From the NCBI GenBank assembly GCA_020634415.1, contig JACKBT010000015.1, forward strand, positions 1 through 64,000: DNA of 64,000 nucleotides. The letters are read 5' to 3'. Under the pieces are notes generated by a model that saw only the letters and a list, made by a program, of their open reading frames with translations, was not told where the DNA came from and made no database searches. Of the stretch, positions 16,728 to 25,442 are shown piece after piece; positions within the stretch are counted from its first letter, which is position 1, and every line of letters begins with the position of its first letter. A program made the position numbers and the translations under genes. The DNA is from Ardenticatenaceae bacterium. Its GTDB lineage: Bacteria > Chloroflexota > Anaerolineae > Promineifilales > Promineifilaceae.

Positions 16728-17732
16728 CTAACTATGACCGAGATCACGGGTGTACACATCCTCAACGGCCGTTAACAAATCATTCAAACGCAGCACCTGT
16801 TCCTCCAAATCATGCGACAAACGTTGGGCACGGTCGCTGCCAATATCCGTCGCCTGCAACACCTGCAACTGCGAATAGATCGTCCCCATCGCCGCAATGA
16901 TCTCCTCAACATCCAGCTCCGTCCGGCGCATCAGCGATGTCAAACTGCTCAACTGCGCCTCATGCTGCCGATAGCCAGCCAGCGTATCCTCCATCTCCTG
17001 GCGCAAAACCGGATCCGCTTCTTGAGCCAACTGCGCTTCCAAATTGGCAATGGCCGCGGGCACAGACACCCTATCAGCCTGGGTGATTTTGTCCTGTTCA
17101 AAAGCCACCAAGCGCTGCACCAACGTATCCACCTGTCCGTGCCAATCCGTAAATTCGGCCGCCAAACTTTCAAATTGGCTGGCAAAGGGCGTACCGCCAT
17201 AACTTTTAATCAATTTGGCAATCTGCTCGCGGTAGATGCCCGCCCGTGCCAACTGCGCCTGATAGCCCTGAATAGTGCTGCTGCCCGTGGCAGATTCGGC
17301 CGCGGCTTGAGGACTGGTGGTGGAGGAAACGGCCGTTTCCTCCCCAACCGCCTCCCCATACACCCGCCGCCGCGTCTCATACCAATAAGTCCCCAACCCC
17401 AACAACGTCAGCAAAGCCCCTGGTGTCAGGCAAAACCCAATAGCCAACCCATCAATCACCTCATAAATCCCAGCCAACCCCGCCCACGAAACCCCCAGCA
17501 CCGCCAACACCACCGAAGCCAAAATCGTCATCACCGATACCGGCTTCGTGCGGTCACGCAAAGCCAACATCAACGCCCCCAACAAACTGCCAATGCCCGG
17601 AGCCATACACGGCAGCAATGGTGTTTCACTGCCAACTAAAAGCAATGTAACAAACACGCTGCCAAGAAAAACAACAGCCAATAATGTCGCGGCCACAATT
17701 TCGAACGAGTTGCTGGGTTTACTTTGTTTCAT
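16728..17732 (-). CDS. Membrane protein with C-terminal coiled coil, unknown function
   Basis: From ATG 17732 the protein has 334 residues. Four hydrophobic segments fill the first ~125 residues, followed by a Ser/Thr/Ala linker and about 180 residues of predicted alpha-helical coiled coil rich in Gln, Leu and Glu. The promoter at 17778 places transcription start near 17771, which excludes the longer GTG start at 17792. No family is recognised. Confidence 0.7.
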   Translation of the reverse strand: MKQSKPSNSFEIVAATLLAVVFLGSVFVTLLLVGSETPLLPCMAPGIGSLLGALMLALRDRTKPVSVMTILASVVLAVLGVSWAGLAGIYEVIDGLAIGFCLTPGALLTLLGLGTYWYETRRRVYGEAVGEETAVSSTTSPQAAAESATGSSTIQGYQAQLARAGIYREQIAKLIKSYGGTPFASQFESLAAEFTDWHGQVDTLVQRLVAFEQDKITQADRVSVPAAIANLEAQLAQEADPVLRQEMEDTLAGYRQHEAQLSSLTSLMRRTELDVEEIIAAMGTIYSQLQVLQATDIGSDRAQRLSHDLEEQVLRLNDLLTAVEDVYTRDLGHS

Positions 17733-17777
17733 AGAATGTTTTACTTTTTCCCATATCAGACCATATAATCCAGGCAG

Positions 17778-17805
17778 ATGATAGTAAGTCACCTGAATAT
17801 GTCAA
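17778..17805 (-). promoter_or_regulatory. Sigma70-type promoter
   Basis: Minus strand: consensus TTGACA (17805-17800), 16-base spacer, TATCAT (17783-17778). It drives the gene at 16728 and sets its start codon downstream. Confidence 0.65.
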
Positions 17806-17869
17806 ATAGGAGCAAAGAGAAAGTTAACGGCCGTTGGCTCAACATCGGCAACCTCTCCAACGAAAAACG

Positions 17870-18649
17870 ATGAACAAACACCAATTTCCCACCCCCGAAC
17901 ATGAACAGGCGGCCCAAACCGTCATCAACATCTTCCAACAGTTCGACAACGTACACGCCATCCTCCTCACCAACTCCCTGGCGCGGGGCAAAGGTGCCAC
18001 CGGCAGCGATCTAGACATGTCTATTCTGCTCGAGCCACCACTTACCGATAAATTGGAGGAGGAGTGGGACGGCCGTTGGGAGCAGCTATACACCCAATAC
18101 GAAGCATTCGCCGCCCTCAAACAGCACGGCCAACACGCCTGGGTACATGTAGATTTCTTTGACGGCCGTTTCCCCTACCCCACCCGCGACGAAGCCGCTG
18201 GCCCCGACTGGTACGAAGTCGGCATCGGCAACCGCCTGCATTACGCCATTCCCCTCTGGCAGCGCAGCCATTACCTCAGCCATCTCAAAGCCCAATGGCT
18301 GCCCTTCTACAGCGACGAAATGCGCCAACGCCGCCTCACCGAAGTTAAACAATATTGTCGCGGCAACCTCAGCTACATCCCCTTCTACGTCCAGCGCGGT
18401 CTCTTCTTTCAGGCTTTCGACCGTCTCTACAACGGCTTTCAAGAGTTTCTACAACTCCTCTTCATCACCCACCGCACCTACCCCATCGCCTACAACAAAT
18501 GGATGCGCGAGCAAATCGTAGAAATCCTCCAATTACCCAAACTATATACCGAACTCACCCACATCCTGGCCATCACCCACTTTGAAAGCGACGAAATCAC
18601 CCAAAAAGCCCAAAAGTTAGAGGAGCTAATCATAACCCACATCGAATAA
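17870..18649 (+). CDS. Nucleotidyltransferase-domain protein (pol-beta superfamily)
   Basis: The protein (259 residues from ATG 17870) carries the minimal nucleotidyltransferase signature: NSLARGKG (helix after strand 1) then GSDLDMSIL, whose two Asp bind metal. A third acidic strand is plausible in HVDFFDGRF. The C-terminal half (about 150-255) is helical with aromatic residues, like the helical cap of aminoglycoside nucleotidyltransferases. Substrate could be a small molecule such as an antibiotic; this is not decidable from sequence. It ends 6 bases before the convergent MFS gene. Confidence 0.8.
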   Translation: MNKHQFPTPEHEQAAQTVINIFQQFDNVHAILLTNSLARGKGATGSDLDMSILLEPPLTDKLEEEWDGRWEQLYTQYEAFAALKQHGQHAWVHVDFFDGRFPYPTRDEAAGPDWYEVGIGNRLHYAIPLWQRSHYLSHLKAQWLPFYSDEMRQRRLTEVKQYCRGNLSYIPFYVQRGLFFQAFDRLYNGFQEFLQLLFITHRTYPIAYNKWMREQIVEILQLPKLYTELTHILAITHFESDEITQKAQKLEELIITHIE

Positions 18650-18655
18650 CCTCAA

Positions 18656-19897
18656 TCATGTCCCTCGACCCTTCACACTCCACCATCCCGCCACCACAAA
18701 CATCACCCCATACAACATGCCCGCCACCAGGTAAATCGGCCGTAATGCCACCCGCTCCAACAACCAAAAAACCAACAATGGCCCCACCGCGCTGGCAAAA
18801 TCACCCACCGTAAACAAGAAACCCAAAAAACGGCCGCTTCTCTTCCCCGCCAAATCCCCCACCAACGCCGTCGCCATCCCCTGGTTACTGCCACTCGTCA
18901 TCGAATTCAACGGCAAAGCCAACGGAATCATCCAGGGCACACCCCCAGCCAACATCACAAACCCCGCCATACCCGGCAGCAGACCAACGGCCGTTGTCCG
19001 CCACCGACTCCCCCATCTATCCGACAAAACCCCCGCCAAAGGCACAAAAGCCGTGCCAATATAACTGCTCAAACTCAGCCCCAACCCCGTCAACGTCGTA
19101 ATCCCCACCACCCGCCCCCACACCACCACCGAATCCCCCAGCGTATGCTGCAAAAACAGACCAAACGTCGGCAAAAGCGTCCCCGCCATCACCAGCCGAT
19201 TCACCCCCATCAACCCCAACACCGCCCCCATCTCCCGCCAACTCACCCCTCCCCCCTCACCCTTCACCCCTCCCCCCTCACCTCTCTCCTCTCCCCCGCC
19301 CCCCTGCTCCCCTACCCCTCGCCAGCCCCGCGTCTCCGGCAAAAACAGCCAGGCCACCACCGCCCCCGCCAACGTCACCACCGCCATCACCCGAAAAGCC
19401 GCCGCATAACCCAAACTATCCGTCAGCCAGCCCCCCACAAACGACCCCGTGCCGGCCCCCAGAAAAAAAGCCACATTATAAAACCCTATCAGTCGTCCGC
19501 GATTCTGCGTCGTCGCCAAATCCAGCACAATGGCATTACCCGACACCCAAATACCCGACCAGGCAATGCCCCACAGCAAACGGCCGATCAACAACCACCC
19601 ATACCCCTGCGTAAGGCCATAAACGGCCGTAGACCCCGCCCCCAAAAACAACGCTGGCACAAACACCCAGCGGCGCGGCCACCTATCCGCCAACCAGCCC
19701 GCAGGGCCATTCGACAGCAGCCGCACCCAGCGATTCGCCGACAACATCACCCCCACCGCCGCCAGCGTAATCGCCGCATCGACCGTATGCGTCGGCAGCA
19801 CCGTATACATAGACGTATCGCCAAGCAACGACAACGCCGTTCCCAACCCAATCACCACCATCACCACCCACCACCTCTCTTCACCAACTCGCCACAT
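18656..19897 (-). CDS. Major facilitator superfamily transporter
   Basis: The 413-residue carrier has 12 predicted helices. The A-motif-like loop between helices 2 and 3 reads G-W-L-A-D-R-W-P-R-R, and a related G-V-L-S-D-R-W-G-S-R-W appears in the second half. The central cytoplasmic loop contains a low-complexity stretch of Gly, Glu and Lys encoded by the 7-base array at 19243-19320. The array length keeps the frame. Substrate is unknown. It is convergent with the nucleotidyltransferase gene. Confidence 0.88.
   Translation of the reverse strand: MWRVGEERWWVVMVVIGLGTALSLLGDTSMYTVLPTHTVDAAITLAAVGVMLSANRWVRLLSNGPAGWLADRWPRRWVFVPALFLGAGSTAVYGLTQGYGWLLIGRLLWGIAWSGIWVSGNAIVLDLATTQNRGRLIGFYNVAFFLGAGTGSFVGGWLTDSLGYAAAFRVMAVVTLAGAVVAWLFLPETRGWRGVGEQGGGGEERGEGGGVKGEGGGVSWREMGAVLGLMGVNRLVMAGTLLPTFGLFLQHTLGDSVVVWGRVVGITTLTGLGLSLSSYIGTAFVPLAGVLSDRWGSRWRTTAVGLLPGMAGFVMLAGGVPWMIPLALPLNSMTSGSNQGMATALVGDLAGKRSGRFLGFLFTVGDFASAVGPLLVFWLLERVALRPIYLVAGMLYGVMFVVAGWWSVKGRGT
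19243..19320. repeat. 7-base tandem array inside the MFS gene
   Basis: Units TCACCCC, TCCCCCC, TCACCCT, TCACCCC, TCCCCCC, TCACCTC, TCTCCTC and TCCCCCG are followed by more degenerate ones. They have the same unit length as the intergenic 7-base arrays. Here they are translated into the Gly/Glu-rich central loop of the transporter. Confidence 0.75.
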
Positions 19898-19917
19898 ATA
19901 TCACTTCCCTGACAAAA

Positions 19918-19934
19918 CAATTACGTAATTACCC
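19918..19934. repeat. Short 8-base array (TAATTACG type)
   Basis: Two units around AATTACGT/AATTACCC span the stop codon of the YitT-family gene and the spacer before the MFS gene. Confidence 0.5.
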
Positions 19935-20813
19935 ACTCCGCTGCCACACCCCACCCCGCGCCTGATGCCCCTGCCCAATCACCACAAACGCCTTCCCATC
20001 AATCTCCCCCACAATCAACTTCAACGTCTCCACATCCGTGCGCCTTACCGTACAAAACAGCGTCGTATGCCCCCGCCCCGTAAACATCCCCTGCACCGGC
20101 CAACTCGTCACCCCAATATGCAGCCGCTCAATCAGCGCCCGTCCCACCTTCTCCGGCTCATCCGTCACAATAAAAATCGTACGAATCACACTCGGCCCCT
20201 CCAACATATAATCCGCCGCCAGCCCAAACACAAACAACATAATCATCGAATACAATGCCTTATCCCAGCCAAACGTCAGCCCCAACGCCACAATCACCCC
20301 CCCATCCACCACCATATACAACTGGCTCGATGGCATCCCCGTCTTCAACTGAATCACTCGCGTAATAATCCCCGTCCCCGCCGAAGTCGCCCGACCCCGC
20401 AGCACAATACCATACCCAACCCCACCCACAATCCCCCCAAACAACGCATTCAGCAGCAAATCTTGGGTAATGCCCACCGCTGGCATCACCTGCGCCAACA
20501 CATCCACCAACACATTCGACACCAGCGACAAATACAACGTCCGCGTCAAAAAGCGAAACCGCCCCAAATACTTAAACCCCAAAATCAACACTGGCACCGC
20601 CAGAGCCATCAAAATCAGACCATTCGACCAGCCCGTAAAATGGTGAATAATCAGCGTAATACCCGAAATCCCCCCCGGGGCCAACTCCGACGGCACCATA
20701 AACAAATTAAAATTCACCGCACTAATCACCGCCCCTATTGTCAAAAGAAAGTAATCCTTAACCATCGTCTGCCAAGACACATTCTCCACCAACCCTGCCA
20801 TCTTTCGTTTCAT
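19929..20813 (-). CDS. YitT-family membrane protein
   Basis: From ATG 20813 (GAGGTG five bases upstream) the protein has 294 residues. Five to six helices form the YitT core, with FMVPSELAPGGISGI near the start and the GGxVGGxGYGIVLR...A-T-S-A-G-T-G-I-I block. A C-terminal soluble DUF2179-type domain follows (about 205-285; VIRTIFIVTDEPEKV...GRGHTTLFCTV). The molecular function of the family is not established. It is divergent from the choline sulfatase gene. Confidence 0.9.
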   Translation of the reverse strand: MKRKMAGLVENVSWQTMVKDYFLLTIGAVISAVNFNLFMVPSELAPGGISGITLIIHHFTGWSNGLILMALAVPVLILGFKYLGRFRFLTRTLYLSLVSNVLVDVLAQVMPAVGITQDLLLNALFGGIVGGVGYGIVLRGRATSAGTGIITRVIQLKTGMPSSQLYMVVDGGVIVALGLTFGWDKALYSMIMLFVFGLAADYMLEGPSVIRTIFIVTDEPEKVGRALIERLHIGVTSWPVQGMFTGRGHTTLFCTVRRTDVETLKLIVGEIDGKAFVVIGQGHQARGGVWQRSG

Positions 20814-20832
20814 ACCACACCTCAAAATAAAG

Positions 20833-20863
20833 AAGACGCGCCTTTAGTAAAAGGTCGCGTCTT
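20833..20863. terminator. Strong hairpin in the 5' leader of the YitT gene
   Basis: AAGACGCG-CCTTT / AAAGG-T-CGCGTCTT with loop AGTA and T-rich flanks lies 20 bases upstream of the YitT start and just inside the divergent spacer. It has terminator geometry on the minus strand, where CTTTATTTT follows the stem. It may attenuate the gene or end an upstream transcript. Confidence 0.6.
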
Positions 20864-20928
20864 TCCCATTGAAATAGTTCTAACACGCCAAATTATGGCA
20901 GATTACCCCCATAATGCCAGTTCACCAT

Positions 20929-20955
20929 ACCACTTACCCAATTACCCAATTACCG
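20929..20955. repeat. 8-base tandem array upstream of the choline sulfatase gene
   Basis: Units CACTTACC, CAATTACC and CAATTACC lie about 30 bases before the sulfatase start. A TATACT follows close behind. Confidence 0.55.
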
Positions 20956-20984
20956 CTATACTAACCTCCATTCAGGAGAAAAAC

Positions 20985-22547
20985 ATGCAAACCACCCCCC
21001 CCAACATTCTATTCATCATGGCAGATCAGATGACTGCCACCGCCCTGCCCTTTTACGGCCGTTCCCTCACCCAAACACCCCATCTCTCAGCATTAGCAGA
21101 CGAGGGTGTTGTCTTTGCCAACGCCTACTGCAACAGTCCCCTTTGCGCCCCCTCCCGCTTCTCCATGATGTCGGGGCAGCTTCCTTCACGCATCGGTGCC
21201 TATGACAACGCCGCCTACTTCCCCGGCGATGTCCCCACCATAGCCCACTACCTCCGCGCCCGGGGCTACCACACCTGCCTCTCTGGCAAAATGCACTTCG
21301 TCGGCGCCGATCAACTGCACGGTTTTGAGGAACGGCTCACCACCGACATTTACCCCTCCGATTTTGGCTGGACACCCGACTGGGAGAATGACGAACGGCC
21401 GTCCTGGTATCACAACATGCTCAGTGTCGTCCAGGCCGGCCTATGCACCACCAGCAACCAACTCGACTTCGACGAAGAAGTCGCCTTCCACGCCGTCCGC
21501 AAAATTTATGATTTGGCACGACGCGAAGAGGAGGACAAACGGCCGTTCTTCCTCCTCGCCTCCTTCACCCACCCCCACGACCCCTTCGCCATCACCCCAG
21601 AATATTGGAACCGCTATCACCACGCCGACATAGACATGCCCGCCGTCCCCCCCATCCCCTACGACCAACTCGACCCACACAGCCAACGCCTCTACCACGT
21701 CAGCGCCATGGGCGACTACGCCCAAACAGAAGGGCGCGTTCGCAACTCCCGCCACGCCTACTACGCCATGATCAGCTACATAGACGACAAAGTAGGCCAG
21801 CTAGTAAAAGCCCTGCACGACACCGGCCAGGCCGACAACACCGTCATCATCTTCGTTTCTGATCACGGCGAAATGCTGGGCGAACGGGGCATGTGGTACA
21901 AAATGTCCTTCTTTGAAGGCTCGGCCCGTGTGCCCATGATTTTCCATGCGCCCCACCACTTTCCGGCTGGTCGTGTCCAGCAGCCCGTCTCATTAGTAGA
22001 TTTGCTGCCAACTTTGGTGGATTTGGCCGATAACGATCATGCCCCCCACACCTACACCATCCCCCTAGACGGCCGTTCCCTCCTCCCTCTCCTCCACAAC
22101 AACCAGGCCCCAACCAACCGCACCGTCTACGGCGAAATGCTCGGCGAAGGCGCCATCGCCCCGCTGGTGATGATTCGCAACGGCCGTTACAAATACATCT
22201 ACAGCCCCCCCGACCCCGAACAACTATATGACCTCGCAGCCGATCCCCACGAACTAAACAACCTGGCCCCTCATAACGATTATGCCAATGTGCGCCACGA
22301 CTTCTACAACCAAATGCAGGCCCAATGGGACCTCCCCCAAATACACGCCCAAGTCCTCGCCAGCCAACAGCGGCGGCGTTTGGTAGATGAGGCACTCAGG
22401 AACGGCCGTCACACCCCCTGGGACTTCCAACCCTTCACCGATGCCTCCCAAAAATACATGCGCAACCACCTCGACCTCAACGTCCTCGAACGCACCGCCC
22501 GCTTTCCCTCGCCTAATGTGCCAGAGAAGGATGGCGTGAATGCGTAA
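20985..22547 (+). CDS. betC: Choline-sulfatase
   Basis: The 520-residue protein hydrolyses choline-O-sulfate to choline and sulfate. The start is ATG 20985 with AGGAG upstream; the open frame further left is antisense to the YitT gene. The sulfatase signature C-A-P-S-R has the formylglycine precursor at Cys54. Asp14 (IMADQ) and Asp293-His294 (VSDHGEMLGE) bind calcium. The C-terminal WDFQPF...YMRNHLDLN block is the choline-sulfatase end domain. The enzyme needs a formylglycine-generating enzyme; the only SUMF1-domain protein here (44153) lacks its catalytic cysteines. No betaine genes are adjacent. Confidence 0.92.
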   Translation: MQTTPPNILFIMADQMTATALPFYGRSLTQTPHLSALADEGVVFANAYCNSPLCAPSRFSMMSGQLPSRIGAYDNAAYFPGDVPTIAHYLRARGYHTCLSGKMHFVGADQLHGFEERLTTDIYPSDFGWTPDWENDERPSWYHNMLSVVQAGLCTTSNQLDFDEEVAFHAVRKIYDLARREEEDKRPFFLLASFTHPHDPFAITPEYWNRYHHADIDMPAVPPIPYDQLDPHSQRLYHVSAMGDYAQTEGRVRNSRHAYYAMISYIDDKVGQLVKALHDTGQADNTVIIFVSDHGEMLGERGMWYKMSFFEGSARVPMIFHAPHHFPAGRVQQPVSLVDLLPTLVDLADNDHAPHTYTIPLDGRSLLPLLHNNQAPTNRTVYGEMLGEGAIAPLVMIRNGRYKYIYSPPDPEQLYDLAADPHELNNLAPHNDYANVRHDFYNQMQAQWDLPQIHAQVLASQQRRRLVDEALRNGRHTPWDFQPFTDASQKYMRNHLDLNVLERTARFPSPNVPEKDGVNA

Positions 22548-22589
22548 AATGTAAGAAGCACTTACTGTTTACAAACAAAGGAATTTACT

Positions 22590-24362
22590 ATGACAACAAC
22601 ATTTAGAGATTTAAACAAAAACGGCCGTCTCGACCCCTACGAAGACCCCAACCGCCCCATTGACGAACGAGTAGAAGACCTGCTCAGCCAAATGACCCTG
22701 GCCGAAAAAGCGGGCCTCATGTTCCACACCATGATCATGCCCGGTGATATGGATATTGTGCCCCAATTCGGCGCAGGCGTTAGCTCCCGCGAAATGGTTG
22801 TCAATCGGCACATGAACCACTTCAACATCCTCTTCGCCTCCAGTGCGGCAGAATTGGCCGCCTGGTACAACCAACTGCAAAAGCTGGCCGAAGAAACCCG
22901 CCTGGGCATCCCCGTCACCATCAGCACCGACCCGCGCCATTCCGTGCAAAACAACCCCGGCGCAGCCCTCACCCTCGGCGGCTTCTCCCTCTGGCCCGAT
23001 CCCCTCGGCTTTGGCGCTATTGGCGATGAGGCCCTGGTCGAAGAGTTTGGCAACATTGCCCGCCAGGAGTACCTGGCCGTTGGCATCCGCACCGCCCTGC
23101 ACCCCATGGCCGATTTAGCCACCGAGCCACGCTGGGGACGCATGAACGGCACCTTTGGTGAGGATGCCGAGTTGGTGACAAAATTAACGGCCGCTTACAT
23201 TCGCGGCTTCCAGGGTGAAGGCGTAGGCCCAAACGGTGTCTCCTGCATGGTCAAACATTTCCCCGGCGGCGGCCCGCAAAAAGACGGCCTCGATGCCCAC
23301 TTCGCCTATGGCAAAGAGCAAGTCTATCCAGGCGACCATTTTGAATACCACATGCGCCCCTTCGGCCCTGCATTTGCCGCTGGCGCAGAACAAGTCATGC
23401 CCTACTACGGCATCCCCGTCGGGCAAACCAGCGAAGATGTGGCTATGGCCTACAACAAAGAGATCATCACCGACTTGCTGCGCGGCCGTTTTGGCTTTGA
23501 AGGCATCGTCTGCACCGATTGGGGCATCACTGAGGGCAATCGCTCCGGCGAAGCCCGTGCCTGGGGCGTAGAACACCTCACCATCCACGAACGCTATCTC
23601 AAAACACTAGACGCTGGCGTAGACCAATACGGTGGGCAAAACAACCCCCAACCGCTTGTAGAATTGGTGCAAGAAGGCAAGCTGGACGAGGCCCGACTGG
23701 ATGAATCGGTGCGGCGGCTGCTGCGCTTGAAGTTCAAGATGGGCCTGTTTGATAATCCCTATATTGATGAAACGGCCGTTCCCCACCAGGTGGGCAAACC
23801 CGAATTCATCGCCGCTGGCGAACTGGCCCAGCGCAAAAGCGTGGTGCTGTTGAAAAATGACGGTGTGCTGCCCCTCAACGGCCGTCCCAAACTCTACATC
23901 GAAAACATCAAACCGGAAACGGCCGCTCGCTACGGCGAAGTCGTCGCCACACCCCAAGAAGCCGACTTTGCCCTCCTACGCCTCAACACCCCCTATCAGC
24001 CCCCGCGCAGCGACAGCTTCCTGGAAAACTTCTTCCACCAGGGCGATCTCGACTTCAAAGAGCCAGAAAAGTCCCGCATTTTAGACATCATGAAAGCCGT
24101 CCCCACAATTGTGGACATCTATCTGGAACGAGCGGCCGTTATACCCGAAATTGCCGCAGCCAGTGTGGGTCTGTTAGGCACATTTTCTGTGGCGGATACG
24201 GCCGTTCTCGATGTCATCTTTGGCCACTTCCACCCCACCGGCAAACTGCCTATGGAACTCCCCTCCTCCATGACGGCCGTTCACGACCAAAAAGAAGATG
24301 TCCCCTACGACTCTGCCAACCCCCTCTTCCCCTTCGGCTTCGGCCTAACCTACAATAAATAG
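22590..24362 (+). CDS. Glycoside hydrolase family 3 (beta-glucosidase/xylosidase type)
   Basis: The 590-residue GH3 enzyme begins with a calcium-loop-like DLNKNGRLDPYEDP typical of one GH3 subgroup. The (beta/alpha)8 domain contains KHFPGGGPQKDGLD and the nucleophile Asp310 in CTDWG. The second alpha/beta domain begins near RKSVVLLKNDG. The C-terminal fibronectin-like domain of larger members is missing, and the protein ends at FGFGLTY. No signal peptide is seen, so it is probably cytoplasmic. AAAGGA lies 8 bases before the ATG. Confidence 0.92.
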   Translation: MTTTFRDLNKNGRLDPYEDPNRPIDERVEDLLSQMTLAEKAGLMFHTMIMPGDMDIVPQFGAGVSSREMVVNRHMNHFNILFASSAAELAAWYNQLQKLAEETRLGIPVTISTDPRHSVQNNPGAALTLGGFSLWPDPLGFGAIGDEALVEEFGNIARQEYLAVGIRTALHPMADLATEPRWGRMNGTFGEDAELVTKLTAAYIRGFQGEGVGPNGVSCMVKHFPGGGPQKDGLDAHFAYGKEQVYPGDHFEYHMRPFGPAFAAGAEQVMPYYGIPVGQTSEDVAMAYNKEIITDLLRGRFGFEGIVCTDWGITEGNRSGEARAWGVEHLTIHERYLKTLDAGVDQYGGQNNPQPLVELVQEGKLDEARLDESVRRLLRLKFKMGLFDNPYIDETAVPHQVGKPEFIAAGELAQRKSVVLLKNDGVLPLNGRPKLYIENIKPETAARYGEVVATPQEADFALLRLNTPYQPPRSDSFLENFFHQGDLDFKEPEKSRILDIMKAVPTIVDIYLERAAVIPEIAAASVGLLGTFSVADTAVLDVIFGHFHPTGKLPMELPSSMTAVHDQKEDVPYDSANPLFPFGFGLTYNK

Positions 24363-24366
24363 ACCC

Positions 24367-24415
24367 GTAGAGACGTTGACGTATAGCCAACGTCTCTACA
24401 ATACAGCGTCTCTAC
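24367..24415. repeat. GTAGAGACG palindromic repeat
   Basis: GTAGAGACGTTG (24367-24378) and CAACGTCTCTAC (24388-24399) form a perfect 12-bp hairpin, and a third arm GCGTCTCTAC ends at 24415. The third arm supplies the TAG stop codon of the minus-strand regulator. The sequence resembles a repeat I associate with filamentous cyanobacteria; copy number outside the window is unknown. Confidence 0.75.
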
Positions 24416-24741
24416 TCCGGCAAATCGGCAAATAGCTGCGCCATGCGCTGCCGATAGCTGCGAAAAGCCATTCGCCCCATCTCCGTCAAATGCAGCATCG
24501 TGCGCGGCTTCCGCTCCACAAACTCCTTCTCCACCGCCACATAACCCGCCTCCTCCAACTTACTAATATGCGAAGACAAATTGCCCCACGTCAAACTCGT
24601 CTGCTGGCGCAAGAACAGAAAATCGGCACTCTCCACCACATACAAATAAGCCATAATGCTCAACCGCGCTGGCTCATGAATCAGCCGATCAATCTCTTCT
24701 GCCGCCAGCGGTACTTGGTTGCCATTCTCACTGCCGCTCAT
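24412..24741 (-). CDS. Winged-helix transcriptional regulator
   Basis: From ATG 24741 (GAGGAAAC upstream) the protein has 109 residues. It fits a MarR/HTH_27-type winged helix: RLSIMAYLY, recognition segment LTWGNLSSHISKLEEAGY, wing EFVERKPRTMLHLTEMG. It overlaps the upstream membrane-protein gene by 14 bases, so the two are translationally coupled. Such pairs usually share one promoter that the regulator controls. The candidate operators are the palindromes at 25359 and 25403. Confidence 0.85.
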   Translation of the reverse strand: MSGSENGNQVPLAAEEIDRLIHEPARLSIMAYLYVVESADFLFLRQQTSLTWGNLSSHISKLEEAGYVAVEKEFVERKPRTMLHLTEMGRMAFRSYRQRMAQLFADLPE

Positions 24742-25345
24742 GCCAGGTTTCCTCAGGCAAAGGATTGTTACGCATAAAGTGCAGTAAAATACCCAAGCCA
24801 ATGAAGGCAATCATGCCCCCCGAGACCAGCAAATGCACGGGTAAGGCCACTGCCAGCCACGCCCCAGCCAAAGCCACCGCCATCACAATACCCGCGTGAA
24901 CCAACCAGCGGTTAACCCCAGTCAACAGCCCAGCCACAAAGATGAACAACGCCACCAGGAAGCTGAAAAAGAGGTCAACATATTGACTCATCAATGCCTG
25001 CAAATCGGGCGTGGCTTCTTGCGTGACCATGAAAACAACAATGCTCGCAAACAGCACAACACCAACCAGCACTGCAAAAATACCTTTACGCTGAAACAGG
25101 CGTTTTTTGTGGCTTTCAGTCAGGTTCACCACCCCAATTCGGGGAATGGTGATGAGCTTTTTGAGCAGCGCCCACACTGGCAGCCACAACAGCGGCAAGA
25201 TGGCAATGAAGGCAGTTCTGTCAGACTCCAGCGACAGACCAATGCCCACAATCCACACCCCCATCAGCAAATCCACCAGCCCATCTTCAAAAAAGGACAG
25301 ATAGGCTTTGCGTTCTATCTCTTGTAAGTTAATCAATTTAGACAT
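24728..25345 (-). CDS. Membrane protein co-transcribed with the winged-helix regulator
   Basis: The 205-residue protein starts at ATG 25345, with AAGGGG at a good distance; an ATG at 25354 is the alternative. It has an amphipathic N-terminus (LINLQEIERKAYLSFFEDGL) and five to six helices, and ends in a short charged tail. No enzymatic motif is visible. Its tight link to the regulator suggests it is the regulator's target or sensor. Confidence 0.75.
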   Translation of the reverse strand: MSKLINLQEIERKAYLSFFEDGLVDLLMGVWIVGIGLSLESDRTAFIAILPLLWLPVWALLKKLITIPRIGVVNLTESHKKRLFQRKGIFAVLVGVVLFASIVVFMVTQEATPDLQALMSQYVDLFFSFLVALFIFVAGLLTGVNRWLVHAGIVMAVALAGAWLAVALPVHLLVSGGMIAFIGLGILLHFMRNNPLPEETWHERQ

Positions 25346-25358
25346 CCCATTCATCCCC

Positions 25359-25419
25359 TTTACAAAGTAAAATGCTATTCAAAGCGATTTGCAACACAAT
25401 TTACTTTGCGATACAAAGT
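25359..25419. promoter_or_regulatory. Operator-like palindromes upstream of the membrane/regulator operon
   Basis: Two related palindromes are visible: TTTAC-AAA-GTAAA (25359-25371), next to the start codon, and ACTTTG-CGATA-CAAAGT (25403-25419), a perfect 6-5-6 inverted repeat. Both contain ACTTTG/CAAAGT, which fits a dimeric winged-helix protein. Confidence 0.5.
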
Positions 25420-25442
25420 GATATAACAACATTATGGATCGA

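Noticed and set aside
19965..20984. Long plus-strand open frame running into the choline sulfatase
   Set aside because: It is antisense to the well-supported YitT gene, has a His/Arg/Pro-rich shadow composition, and the sulfatase has its own ATG with AGGAG at 20985.
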